Part shown: positions 1-7,837 of the stretch, piece by piece
Layout of the letters: the number at the start of each line of letters is the position of its first letter
How positions within the stretch are numbered: position 1 is the first letter of the stretch
Assembly (NCBI RefSeq): GCF_011761185.1
Contig: NZ_JAAOYM010000002.1
Location: forward strand, 398,246 to 462,245
Source: Saccharomonospora amisosensis
GTDB lineage: Bacteria > Actinomycetota > Actinomycetes > Mycobacteriales > Pseudonocardiaceae
DNA: 64,000 bases
Reading direction: 5' to 3'
Made by a program: the position numbers and the translations under genes
The notes under the pieces: generated by a model
Told to the model about the DNA's origin: nothing
What the model saw: the letters and a program-made list of their open reading frames with translations, nothing else
Databases searched by the model: none

Positions 1-215
1 ACCGGGGCCAGGCCCCGTCACGGCCGGGCGCGGTCGGCCGAGCGGGAAGTAACGAATGCACGGGGACTACCTCTTGGTGACTCGTGGAAACTTGTCGCGT
101 TCGACGGTTTGGTGCCGTCGCGGGCGTCGGGTTCGCCGCGAGCCGGACGTGGACAGGGTCCGGCAGAAAGTTGATCTTGATTTGGACGCAGCTCTCCCGG
201 CTTACGCCGTGGCGG

Positions 216-1313
216 TCAGTCGGGAGAGGTGGTGGGCAGGGCGGCTTCCCTGCCCGTGCTGCCTGCGTCGCCGTCACGGCTGACGCCGAGCAGGCGCAAC
301 TGCGTGAGTGTGGGCGCCCAGCTCAGCATGCCGTGCTCGGCACGCGGACCGTTGCCCCCGTCGGATGAGGAGGCGAGCTGGCTGGGCACGGTGCTGATCG
401 AGACCGGAGCCACGGGCGGAGGCCCACCGCCGCCTGGCGGACGGTTATCGGCGCTGGTCTCGGTGACCGGCTCGGCGGCGGGCGGGGCCGGGGCCACCGT
501 GGCCTGCATCGTTTCGGTGAGCGGGTAGGAGAGCGGGGTGTCGCCGGGGTCGGGGGCGGCCTCGGGCGGCGCTGCTGGCGGTGGTGCGAGAAGCCCGGGC
601 GCGGCCGGAACGGCTACGTCCGGTCCGGTGCCAGTGCCGGGTCGCGGTGCGGGCAGTAGCCCCGGGAGCACCGAGCCGAGGTCGGGCTCCGGCAGCATCG
701 AGGGAAGGTCCAGGATCGGGTTGATCACGCCCCCGAGCGTGCCGCCCACGCCGTCTACGGTGCGGCTCACCGTTCCCGCCGCACCGCGCAACGTGCCGAG
801 CAGAACGCCGTCGCGGCCGGGCGGTTGTTCGGCCGCGGGCCACGGTCCGGGCTCCGCTGTGGCGGCTTGCCCGTCACCGTTGGCTTCGGTGTCGGTGGGC
901 CCGGCGTCGGTGCGCACCTGCTCGGCCCGCTCCGCCGACGTGGCACCGTCCTCGCACACCATCGCCCTGCCGCCCGGCTCGGGCTGCTCCGCCTGCTCGG
1001 CGGGTTCCGCCGGTTCGCCCTGGTCAGCGGGTTCCGCTGGCTCAGCTGGTTGGGCGGGTTCCGCCGGTTCGCCTGCCTCCCGGTCCCCGCAGTCGTCCGT
1101 GGCGGGGTCGGAAGCGTCCGGCTCGGAGGCGTCGCGCTCGACGGCGGCCTTGGCCTGCCCGTCGGCCGGCTCGGAAAGCGGCTCCGCGTTCGCGGCCGCA
1201 CCCAGCACGGCGACCAGTAGCCACCCCACCAGCGCCAGGCCTGCCGTTACCAGCACGCGCACGACGGCAGCGGGCAACAGGCAAGGGCGTGCGGGGTCCG
1301 CACTCCTCACCAT
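216..1313 (-). CDS. Secreted low-complexity Pro/Ala/Glu-rich protein, unknown function
   Basis: I do not recognise this 365-residue protein. It starts with a basic stretch and a hydrophobic segment (about residues 12-40, ending in AANAEP), which looks like a signal peptide. A long acidic low-complexity region built on repeated EPAEPA units follows, with two cysteines (DDCGD and VCEDG). A Gly/Leu/Pro-rich stretch and a proline-rich C-terminus complete it. I chose the ATG at 1313; an in-frame GTG at 1367 would add 18 residues ahead of the signal peptide. A role at the cell surface is inference. It lies downstream of the aminotransferase gene on the same strand after a 126-base gap. Strong GC bias also opens long frames on the other strand, but only this frame gives a signal-peptide-like N-terminus. 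Confidence 0.6.
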   Translation of the reverse strand: MVRSADPARPCLLPAAVVRVLVTAGLALVGWLLVAVLGAAANAEPLSEPADGQAKAAVERDASEPDASDPATDDCGDREAGEPAEPAQPAEPAEPADQGEPAEPAEQAEQPEPGGRAMVCEDGATSAERAEQVRTDAGPTDTEANGDGQAATAEPGPWPAAEQPPGRDGVLLGTLRGAAGTVSRTVDGVGGTLGGVINPILDLPSMLPEPDLGSVLPGLLPAPRPGTGTGPDVAVPAAPGLLAPPPAAPPEAAPDPGDTPLSYPLTETMQATVAPAPPAAEPVTETSADNRPPGGGGPPPVAPVSISTVPSQLASSSDGGNGPRAEHGMLSWAPTLTQLRLLGVSRDGDAGSTGREAALPTTSPD

Positions 1314-1439
1314 CACCACCACCGTTCGAGCGTTCCTTGCACGCTTGCTGGAATTACAACGGCCCACCGGCCTCGCGGCCGACAGACCGGGCCACGACTA
1401 CCCCGGAGACTGCTATTTCTAGCATTGCCGCGAAGTGTT

Positions 1440-2642
1440 TCACCCAGTCGATGGTCGATCCACCCCGGAAGTCGCAATCGAGATCAGTTTGTGCAGCCGG
1501 CTGATCGCCTCTTCCAGCACGTCATCGCGTTTGCAGAACGCGAAGCGCAGCACGTGTTTCCACGGTTCGGAGTTGTCGGTGAAGACACTCACCGGGACGG
1601 CGGCGACGCCTATGGTCTCCGGCAGCCGCCACGCGAGTTCGGCGGCATCGCGGAATCCAAGCGGCCGAACGTCGGCGCACACGAAGTACGTTCCCGCGCT
1701 CGGCCATACGTCGAACCCGGCCGCCCGCAATCCCTCGGACAGTCGATCCCGCTTGTGCTGCAGGGAAAGCCGCAGTCGCTCGACCCAGTCCAGCTCGTGC
1801 TCCAGCGCGTAGGCGACCGCGGGCTGCAGCGGGCCACCGGAGACGAAGGTCAAGAACTGCTTGGCCGCCTTCACCGCCGCGACCAGTTCCGGTGTCGCGC
1901 AAACCCAGCCGATCTTCCAGCCGGTGCAGTTGAACGACTTGCCCGCGCTGGAGATCGACACGGTGCGCGAAGCCATGCCGGGCAGCGTCGCGAGCGGGAT
2001 GTGTTCACCGCCGTCGAACACCAGGTGCTCGTAAACCTCGTCGGTGATGGCGATGAGGTCGTTGTCGACACACACCCGCGCGATGGCGGCCAACTCGTCG
2101 CGGGTGAACACGGTGCCCGTGGGGTTGTGGGGCGAGTTCACCAGGATCGCCCTCGTCCTGTCCGTCACGGCGGCCCGCAACGCCTCGGTGTCGAGCGCGA
2201 ACCGGCCGCCATCGGAGACCAGCGGCACGACCTTTCGCTCCGCGCCTGCCATGGCGACCGAGGCCGCGTAGGAGTCGTAGTACGGCTCGATGACGAGTAC
2301 CTCGTCGCCCGGCTGCGTCAGCGCCAGCAGGCTGGCCGCGATGGCCTCGGTGGCGCCAGCCGTGACCAGGATCTCGCTGTCGGGGTCGTAGTGCGTGCCG
2401 TAGCGGGCTCTGTGCCGCGCGATGGCGGCGCGCAGTTCCGGTCGGCCAGGGCCGGGTGGGTACTGGTTGGCGCCGCCGAACAGCGCTTCCCGCGCCGCTT
2501 CCAGCATCCCGGCGGGACCGTCGGTGTCCGGAAAGCCCTGGCCGAGGTTGATCGCGTCGGTGCGCACGGCCAGTGCGGTCATCTCCGCGAAGATGGTCGA
2601 GGTGAACGGCCGCAGCCGGGGAACGAGTACAGGTTCACGCAC
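1440..2642 (-). CDS. dapC: Class I/II PLP aminotransferase, DapC-like (N-succinyl-LL-diaminopimelate aminotransferase candidate)
   Basis: This 400-residue fold-type I aminotransferase has the family landmarks: NLGQGFPD near the N-terminus, NQYPPGPG, ATEAIAAS, NSPHNPTG, and SSAGKSFNCTGWKIGW, which carries the PLP-binding lysine. The sequence resembles the actinobacterial DapC group (Rv0858c type), which transfers the amino group to N-succinyl-2-amino-6-ketopimelate in lysine and meso-diaminopimelate synthesis. Closely related enzymes act on kynurenine or methionine, so the substrate is inferred from resemblance. No other lysine-pathway gene is nearby. It is divergent from the DUF445 gene, with only 29 bases between the two starts, so the promoters must overlap. 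Confidence 0.85.
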   Translation of the reverse strand: MREPVLVPRLRPFTSTIFAEMTALAVRTDAINLGQGFPDTDGPAGMLEAAREALFGGANQYPPGPGRPELRAAIARHRARYGTHYDPDSEILVTAGATEAIAASLLALTQPGDEVLVIEPYYDSYAASVAMAGAERKVVPLVSDGGRFALDTEALRAAVTDRTRAILVNSPHNPTGTVFTRDELAAIARVCVDNDLIAITDEVYEHLVFDGGEHIPLATLPGMASRTVSISSAGKSFNCTGWKIGWVCATPELVAAVKAAKQFLTFVSGGPLQPAVAYALEHELDWVERLRLSLQHKRDRLSEGLRAAGFDVWPSAGTYFVCADVRPLGFRDAAELAWRLPETIGVAAVPVSVFTDNSEPWKHVLRFAFCKRDDVLEEAISRLHKLISIATSGVDRPSTG

Positions 2643-2671
2643 GATCGCCCATCCTCACGGACAATGTCGGT

Positions 2672-3967
2672 GTGGAGCAACCGACGTCCGCCGCCGTTCC
2701 CGTGTCGCCACCGGGTGTGCTCGCGGGCGAGCAGAGCAAGCGGCGTGGCCTTCGCAGAATGAAGCTGGTCGCGCTGGGCTTCCTGCTTGGCGCGACCGTG
2801 ATCTTCCTGCTCGCGAGCTGGGCGCAGTCGGCGGGCTGGCCCGCGTGGGTCGGGTACGTGCGAGCGGCGGCCGAGGCAGGCATGGTGGGTGCGCTCGCCG
2901 ACTGGTTCGCCGTCACCGCGCTGTTCCGCCATCCGCTCGGCATCAAGATCCCGCACACGGCGATCATCCCCAACAAGAAGAACGTCCTCGGTGACAGTCT
3001 CGGCGACTTCGTCGGGTCCAACTTCCTCTCCGAGCCGGTGGTGCGGGACAAGCTGCGCAGGGTGGAGACCTCGCGCCGAGCGGGCGAGTGGCTTTCGCGG
3101 CGGGAGAACGCCGACCGCGTAACGGCCGAACTGGCGTCGGTGGTTCGCGGTGCCGTGACCGTGCTGCGCGACGAGGACGTGCAGGAGGTGATGGAGCAGG
3201 CGGTCGTGCGCAGAGTGGTGGAACGACAGTGGGGTCCGCCGCTTGGCAAGCTTCTTGAACAAGTGTTCGCCGACGGTGCGCACTACCGGCTGGTGGATCT
3301 CGTGGTGGACCGGGTGTACGAGTGGGTGCGGGACAACCACGAGACCGTACTGAGGGTGGTGTCCGAACGCGCGCCGTCCTGGTCACCCAGGTTCGTCGAC
3401 GCGATGCTGGCCGACAAGGTCTACGGCGAGGTACTCGCGTTCGCGTGGGCGGTGAAGACCGACGTCAATCACCCGATGCGGCTGGCGCTGGACCGGTTCC
3501 TCGGAGAGTTCGCGCAGGATCTGCAGAAGGACCCCGACACCATGGCCAGGGCCGAGCAGGTCAAGCAACAACTCGTGGAACACCCGGAGGTACGCAGGCT
3601 GATCGACTCCGCGTGGTCCACGGCCAAGGAGATGTTGCTGACCGCGGCCGAGGACCCCTCGAGCGAGCTGCGCAGACGCGTGCGCGACGGGCTGGAGTCG
3701 CTGGGCCGGAAGTTGCTTTCCGACGCCTCACTGGCGAAGAAGGTCGACGGCTGGGTCGAGGGCGCCGCGGCGCACGTGGTGAACAACTACTCGCGTGAGA
3801 TCACCACCATCATCACCGACACCGTCGAGCGCTGGGATGCCGAGGAGACGTCTCGCAAGGTCGAGTTGCAGGTGGGGCGGGACCTGCAGTTCATCCGGAT
3901 CAACGGCACCGTCGTCGGCTCGCTCGCCGGGCTGGTGATCTACACGGTGGCACAGTTGCTGTTCTGA
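2672..3967 (+). CDS. DUF445 family membrane-anchored protein (YjiN-like)
   Basis: The 431-residue protein has a hydrophobic segment around residues 30-55, followed by the DUF445 signature GALADWFAVTALFRHPLG. A long mostly helical domain follows, and a last membrane segment sits at the very C-terminus (GTVVGSLAGLVIYTVAQLLF). This layout of two membrane anchors around a helical domain is typical of DUF445/YjiN proteins, whose function is unknown. The start is a GTG at 2672. The stop codon lies inside a 13-base tandem repeat, so the C-terminal residues are partly set by that repeat. Confidence 0.85.
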   Translation: MEQPTSAAVPVSPPGVLAGEQSKRRGLRRMKLVALGFLLGATVIFLLASWAQSAGWPAWVGYVRAAAEAGMVGALADWFAVTALFRHPLGIKIPHTAIIPNKKNVLGDSLGDFVGSNFLSEPVVRDKLRRVETSRRAGEWLSRRENADRVTAELASVVRGAVTVLRDEDVQEVMEQAVVRRVVERQWGPPLGKLLEQVFADGAHYRLVDLVVDRVYEWVRDNHETVLRVVSERAPSWSPRFVDAMLADKVYGEVLAFAWAVKTDVNHPMRLALDRFLGEFAQDLQKDPDTMARAEQVKQQLVEHPEVRRLIDSAWSTAKEMLLTAAEDPSSELRRRVRDGLESLGRKLLSDASLAKKVDGWVEGAAAHVVNNYSREITTIITDTVERWDAEETSRKVELQVGRDLQFIRINGTVVGSLAGLVIYTVAQLLF

Positions 3968-3989
3968 GTTGCTGTTCTGAGTTGCTGTT
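3954..3989 (+). repeat. 13-base tandem repeat across the DUF445 stop codon
   Basis: The unit AGTTGCTGTTCTG occurs at 3954-3966 and again at 3967-3979, and its first ten bases recur at 3980-3989. The first copy holds the last codons of the DUF445 gene and, with the next base, its TGA. The extra copies look like a slippage duplication. They join directly to the start of the decayed cyclo-ligase remnant. Confidence 0.85.
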
Positions 3990-4002
3990 GGGCAACGGGT
4001 GT

Positions 4003-4417
4003 GGGATCTGGGAACGCATCGCCAACTTCGTGGGCGCGGAGGAAGCGGCGGCGAGGCTGGCCGCGCTTGCGCAGTGGCGGTCGGCTCGGGTGGTGTGAAG
4101 GCCAATCCGGACAGCCCGCAACTTCCGGTGCGCTCGCGGGCGCTGGCGGGTGGCAAGCCGCTCTACCTCGCGGGGCCGAAACTGGCGGGGGAGCAGCCGT
4201 TCGTGCTGCTCGATCCCGCTTCACCGGACGTATCGCCACGCAGGGCGGCGGCCAGGTGGATCTCGTGGCCACCCCGGACGAGGTGATCAAGACGGCGCGG
4301 CCGAAGCGAAGTACCGGCATCCTGTGGGACCACCTGTCCGAGGAGAAGATCGCGGCGATTCCCGAACTCGCCAGGAGTGCTCCCCGCGGTCGTGACGCGG
4401 GCCACCCAACTGGGTGA
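4003..4417 (+). pseudogene. Remnant of a 5-formyltetrahydrofolate cyclo-ligase family gene
   Basis: Pieces of a COG0212-type protein appear in three different forward frames. From 4003 to about 4090 one frame reads RIANFVGAEEAAARLAAL and then stops at a TGA. From about 4093 to 4225 a second frame reads KANPDSPQLPVRSRAL and FVLLDP. From about 4230 to the TGA at 4417 a third frame reads VDLVATPDEVIKTARPKR and ILWDHLSEEKIAAIPELA. These match, in order, N-terminal, middle and C-terminal blocks of actinobacterial cyclo-ligase-like proteins, but the central part (roughly 100 residues) is missing. At least two frameshifts plus deletions make sequencing error an unlikely full explanation. No translation start with a ribosome binding site is visible. 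Confidence 0.75.
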
Positions 4418-4419
4418 GG

Positions 4420-4459
4420 TTATCCACAGTTGGCGCGGTTATCCACCGAGTTATCCACA
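4420..4459 (+). promoter_or_regulatory. Cluster of three DnaA-box-like sites
   Basis: TTATCCACA occurs exactly at 4420-4428 and 4451-4459, with a one-mismatch copy TTATCCACC at 4439-4447. All three point the same way, with starts 19 and 12 bases apart. TTATCCACA is the classical DnaA box. No dnaA or dnaN gene and no AT-rich unwinding element is near, so this is not a convincing oriC. A DnaA-titration or regulatory site is possible but is inference. Confidence 0.55.
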
Positions 4460-4462
4460 GGG

Positions 4463-4933
4463 TCAAGTGGTGGGCTTTGTGGCTGTGCGCTCCCGAAAAG
4501 CCCTCGCCTTCTCCCGGTTGCCGCAGACCTTCATCGAGCACCAGGTTCTGGATCGGTTGCGGGAGCGGTCGTAGAAGGCCCACCGGCAGTCGTCGGCCGG
4601 GCAGATCTTGATCCGGTCCCACTCGCCCAGTACGGCCAGTCGCGCGGCGGCGGCCAGCACCGCCGCGACGGCACTGCCCGGCACCATGGCTGGACCGTCG
4701 GGGGTAAGCGTGACCTCGACCTTGGCCCGCGTCGGATGCGCCTCCACGTCCGGATCGCCCACCGCGGCCCGCAACGAGTCGCGGGCCCTGGCCGCCTCGT
4801 CGAGCGGGTCGGCGGCGAGTTGGCGTTCGCCCGCCCACTCCTGCCAGTCCCGCTGTGCACGCAGCACGTCGGTGTTCGCCTCGACATCCAAGGTGTTGAG
4901 GAAGGCGAGCACGAGTGAGGTGTCCGCGTCCAC
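4463..4933 (-). CDS. CGNR zinc-finger / ABATE-domain putative regulator
   Basis: The 156-residue protein has the N-terminal ABATE domain pattern (LVLAFLNTLD) and a C-terminal CGNR zinc finger. The finger has CPADDC, then WAFYDRSRNRSRTWCSMKVCGNREK, giving four cysteines in two CX4C pairs. Proteins of this type are presumed DNA-binding regulators; targets are unknown. It is somewhat shorter than many family members (about 180-200 residues). It is divergent from the VOC gene across 81 bases, so that gene is a possible target. Its 3' end stops three bases from the DnaA-box cluster. Confidence 0.85.
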   Translation of the reverse strand: MDADTSLVLAFLNTLDVEANTDVLRAQRDWQEWAGERQLAADPLDEAARARDSLRAAVGDPDVEAHPTRAKVEVTLTPDGPAMVPGSAVAAVLAAAARLAVLGEWDRIKICPADDCRWAFYDRSRNRSRTWCSMKVCGNREKARAFRERTATKPTT

Positions 4934-5014
4934 CTAACCAGTCTAGTGCGAATTGTTGTTGTCACCTGCCGCTGTAACCGTCATACTCGTTTTGATAGTT
5001 ACTGGGAGGTGGCT

Positions 5015-5395
5015 GTGACCGCAGCGAAGACATCGATCAAGTGGGGTTGCGTGGCGATCGACTGCCCGCAACCGTGGGAACTGGCCAGGTTCTACGGCGA
5101 GCTGCTCGGCTGGCAGCCGCACGAGGACGACAAGCCGGATGACGACTGGGTAACGCTGGTCAACCCCGGGTCGGGCGCCGACATCGCGTTCCAGCGAGAC
5201 CCGGAGTTCCGGCCGCCGACCTGGCCCTCACCGGAGCGCGCGCAGATGCTGCACCTCGACTTCGAGGTGTCCGACATCGAGGCCGAACACGAGCGGGTGC
5301 TCGCGCTGGGGGCAAGGCTGCTCGACGACAAGCCGACGTCGTTTCGGGTGTACGCCGACCCCGCGGGCCACCCGTTCTGCCTCTGCGCCTGTTGA
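5015..5395 (+). CDS. VOC family (glyoxalase/bleomycin-resistance fold) protein
   Basis: The 126-residue protein fits a single vicinal-oxygen-chelate unit pair: WGCVAIDCPQPWELARFYGELLGW at the start, HLDFEVSDIEAEHERVLALGA in the middle and YADPAGHPFCLC at the end. Members bind a metal and act on small molecules or sequester antibiotics; the substrate cannot be told. I chose the GTG at 5015 because GGGAGG lies just upstream at about 5003-5009. The open frame extends to 4946, but that part does not look like VOC sequence. A strong terminator follows the stop codon immediately. Confidence 0.8.
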   Translation: MTAAKTSIKWGCVAIDCPQPWELARFYGELLGWQPHEDDKPDDDWVTLVNPGSGADIAFQRDPEFRPPTWPSPERAQMLHLDFEVSDIEAEHERVLALGARLLDDKPTSFRVYADPAGHPFCLCAC

Positions 5396-5396
5396 T

Positions 5397-5432
5397 CCGG
5401 TGCCGCCCGGTCCCCGGACCGGGCGGCACCGG
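5397..5432. terminator. Bidirectional hairpin terminator
   Basis: Two perfect 17-base arms (5397-5413 and 5416-5432) enclose a two-base centre, beginning two bases after the VOC stop codon. It lies between convergent genes, four bases from the end of the enolase-superfamily gene, so it probably ends transcripts from both sides. It has no U-tract, as is common in actinobacteria. Confidence 0.85.
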
Positions 5433-5435
5433 CTT

Positions 5436-6620
5436 TCAGAACTTCGGCAGCGCTGGTGAGCGCAGCATGGCGTCGGGGTCGCCGAAGGAGAACCCGGCAC
5501 CCTCGGTGCGGTACAGCTCGGCGTAGCGTGCGACGCGGTCGGGGTCCAGCGCTACGCCGAGTCCCGGTTCGGCCGGGACATCGAGGTGGCCATCGGTATA
5601 GCCCGCCACCCCGCCGCCGAAGCCTTCGGTGACGTCGTCGGACAGCAGCGCGCCGTAGGCCTGGTTGGCGTAGGTGAAGTTGGGCGTGGCCGCGATGGCG
5701 TGCACGGCGGCGGCCAGGGCAACGCCAAGCTCGCCGAGACTGTGCTTGACCACCGGTAGGCCCGCGGCCTCGCACATGCCCGCCGAACGCTTCAGGTTCA
5801 GCAACCCGCCGTCCATCTGGTTGTCCACAGACAGCACGTCGGCCGCCCCTGCCTTGAGTACCGCGAGCTGCTCGTGCCGGGTCCAGCTCGCCTCGTTGGC
5901 CAGCAGTGGCACGTCCACCCGAGTCCGGACGTAGGCAAGTTCCTCGAGGTTGCGGCCCGACACCGGCTGCTCCACCAGTTCGAGGTCGAACCGAGCCAGC
6001 TCGCGAATCATCCGAACCGCGGTCCCCGGTGCCCACGCCTCGTTGGCGTCGACGCGCAACCTGGCCGAGGGGCCAGCCCCGTCGCGCAGTGCCTCGACCC
6101 GCTCGATGTCGGTGTTCGGCTCGTCGGAGCCGACCTTCAGGTAGCACGTCGAGAAGCCGGACTCACTCGCTCGCCTGGCCTCTCGCGCGACCTCGGCGGG
6201 ATCGGAACGCGCCACGTAGTAGAAGCACTCCACCCGTTCCCGGAACCGGCCCCCGAGCAGGTTGACCAGCGGCTGACCGCAGACCTTGCCGACGATGTCC
6301 CAGCACGCCATCTCCACGGCGGCGATCGCCGGGCTTGTCGCCTTCACGTGGTGCCAGGTGCCGACGAGTTCGATCCTGCGCATCAGGCGCTCGATCGCGA
6401 ACGGGTCCTCACCGAGCACCAGCGGTTCGATGGAGCGCAGCACCGCCAGCACGATGTCGGCGGACGGGTAGCCGGCCGCCTCGCCGAGCCCGGTGACTCC
6501 CTCGTCGGTCTCCACCTCCAGCAGCACGCTCACCTGACCGCGTCGCCTGCCGAAAGCCCATATCTCGTCGTGCACGTAGGGCACGGCCACCGGCGTCGCC
6601 GCGAGTTGTTTGATCCGCAT
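5436..6620 (-). CDS. Enolase-superfamily enzyme, mandelate racemase/muconate lactonizing type
   Basis: This 394-residue protein has the two-domain MR/MLE layout. It shows CYLKVGSD at the position of the strand-2 catalytic lysine and three acidic metal-ligand candidates in RVDANEAW, LELVEQPV and LLANEASW. VVKHSLGELG near residue 290 supplies a histidine on the opposite face. Enzymes of this fold remove a proton next to a carboxylate; the sugar acid, amino-acid derivative or dipeptide used here is unknown. It begins one base downstream of the M24 gene stop on the same strand, so the two are translationally linked. The divergent LysR gene is the obvious regulator candidate. Confidence 0.85.
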   Translation of the reverse strand: MRIKQLAATPVAVPYVHDEIWAFGRRRGQVSVLLEVETDEGVTGLGEAAGYPSADIVLAVLRSIEPLVLGEDPFAIERLMRRIELVGTWHHVKATSPAIAAVEMACWDIVGKVCGQPLVNLLGGRFRERVECFYYVARSDPAEVAREARRASESGFSTCYLKVGSDEPNTDIERVEALRDGAGPSARLRVDANEAWAPGTAVRMIRELARFDLELVEQPVSGRNLEELAYVRTRVDVPLLANEASWTRHEQLAVLKAGAADVLSVDNQMDGGLLNLKRSAGMCEAAGLPVVKHSLGELGVALAAAVHAIAATPNFTYANQAYGALLSDDVTEGFGGGVAGYTDGHLDVPAEPGLGVALDPDRVARYAELYRTEGAGFSFGDPDAMLRSPALPKF

Positions 6621-7766
6621 TCAGTTCACCACCTTCAGCTCGCGCGGTGTGTTGGTGAGCGGTTCGGCGCCGTCCTGAGTGACCAGCACGGTGTCCGACA
6701 TGACGTGCCCCGGCAGCCACGACATCAGGTGGAAGGTCATGCCCGGTGCCACCCGCACCCGCCCACCCGGGCGGATGCCGAGCACCTCGCCACCGCCCAC
6801 CCAGCTGGGCGGGAAGCCGATCCCGACGAGGTAGCCGCAGTGGTGCCTCGGTGTCGGCGCACCCGTGGCCCGCTGCCAGGCGGCGTACACCTCGCCGGTG
6901 AGCACGCCCGGCCGCAGGGCGGCGAGCGCCGCGTGCCACCCCGCGAGCGCCACGGCGTGCGCTCTCGCCGCACCATCGGGAAGCCTGCCGATGTAGACGG
7001 TCCTGCTCAACGGCGCGTGGTAGCGAAGGTGGCACCCGGAAAGCTCGATGAACAGCCCGCTGCCTGGTTCCAGCTGCCGCTGCGCCCAGGACACGTGTTC
7101 CTGGTCGAGCAGCCGCAGCGGGCGGATCATGGGCACGAACCCCGGCTGCTGTCCGCCACCGGAGACCATGGTGTGCTGGACCGTGGCGGCCACCTCGTGC
7201 TCGCCGACGCCGGTGCCCGCCGTGGCGATCCCCGCGGCCATCGCGGCGTCGGAGAGGGCGGCGGCGAAGCGCATGTGCTCCACCTCGGTGGTCGACTTGA
7301 CCGCCATGGCCTCGCTGAGCAGTGGTGTCGCGTCCAGCCATTCGCGGTCGGGCAGCGCTTCCCTGATACGGCTGTGGATCGCGGGTGGGAAGAACATCGC
7401 CGCGTCCTCGGTGCCGACCCGGCCGTGTGGGGCAGCCGTACCCCCGATGGCGAGTGCGGCGGCGGTGGCCGGGTCGGTTCCGTCGCCGAACGGCACGTGC
7501 TCGCAGTGCGGAACCTGCGCTCGCACCGTCGAGCGTTCCATCTCCCTTGTCACCAGGGCGAGATCGCCACGCAGCGGTACGACGAGGAGCGTGAACGCGA
7601 AGTAGCCGTGGTGATCGAGTCCGGTCAGGTAGTAGATGGCCTCCGGGCTGGCGACGGCGACGGCGTCGAGTCGCAGCAGCCGCATTCGCTCCCGCAGCGA
7701 GGCCAGCCGTCGGGAGTGTTCCTGGTTCGCCACGGGCGGGCGCGCGGGCAGCAGTTCGGCGGTCAC
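6621..7766 (-). CDS. Creatinase/prolidase-fold M24 family protein without canonical metal ligands (DoeA-like)
   Basis: The 381-residue protein has an N-terminal creatinase-type domain (about residues 20-150) and a C-terminal pita-bread domain. Where M24 metallopeptidases carry two aspartate ligands, this protein reads FIELSGCHLRYHAPLSRTV. Later ligand positions read YLVGIGFPPSW and MTFHLMSWL. That pattern resembles metal-independent relatives such as creatinase and ectoine hydrolase DoeA, which cleave C-N bonds in small compounds. I therefore favour an amidinohydrolase or ectoine-hydrolase-like role over peptide cleavage, but the substrate is unknown. It starts at a GTG, is divergent from the LysR gene across 71 bases, and abuts the MR/MLE gene. 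Confidence 0.75.
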   Translation of the reverse strand: MTAELLPARPPVANQEHSRRLASLRERMRLLRLDAVAVASPEAIYYLTGLDHHGYFAFTLLVVPLRGDLALVTREMERSTVRAQVPHCEHVPFGDGTDPATAAALAIGGTAAPHGRVGTEDAAMFFPPAIHSRIREALPDREWLDATPLLSEAMAVKSTTEVEHMRFAAALSDAAMAAGIATAGTGVGEHEVAATVQHTMVSGGGQQPGFVPMIRPLRLLDQEHVSWAQRQLEPGSGLFIELSGCHLRYHAPLSRTVYIGRLPDGAARAHAVALAGWHAALAALRPGVLTGEVYAAWQRATGAPTPRHHCGYLVGIGFPPSWVGGGEVLGIRPGGRVRVAPGMTFHLMSWLPGHVMSDTVLVTQDGAEPLTNTPRELKVVN

Positions 7767-7837
7767 AGCGCCAGGATGTGGTCGCCAAGCCGTAAGAACA
7801 AGCGATGATATTTGACGGTCAGCGTTAGAATTTCCGA

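Noticed and set aside
1411..1424. TGCTA-TTTC-TAGCA, which on the minus strand reads like the GAAA-capped stem of engineered guide-RNA scaffolds.
   Set aside because: Only a short GNRA-capped stem is shared; no cas gene, repeat array or longer scaffold similarity is present. A chance small hairpin after the aminotransferase gene is enough.
1425..2762. A 445-codon plus-strand frame opposite the DapC-like gene.
   Set aside because: No domain, biased composition, and complete overlap with a gene that has a conserved PLP site.
4420..4459. Chromosomal origin of replication.
   Set aside because: Three boxes alone are too few; there is no AT-rich unwinding region and no dnaA, dnaN or parAB-type origin neighbourhood.
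5874..7808. A 644-codon open frame on the plus strand, opposite the M24 and MR/MLE genes.
   Set aside because: High GC keeps the antisense frame open. Its translation is Arg/Gly/Pro-rich with no domain, while the minus-strand genes carry clear family motifs.
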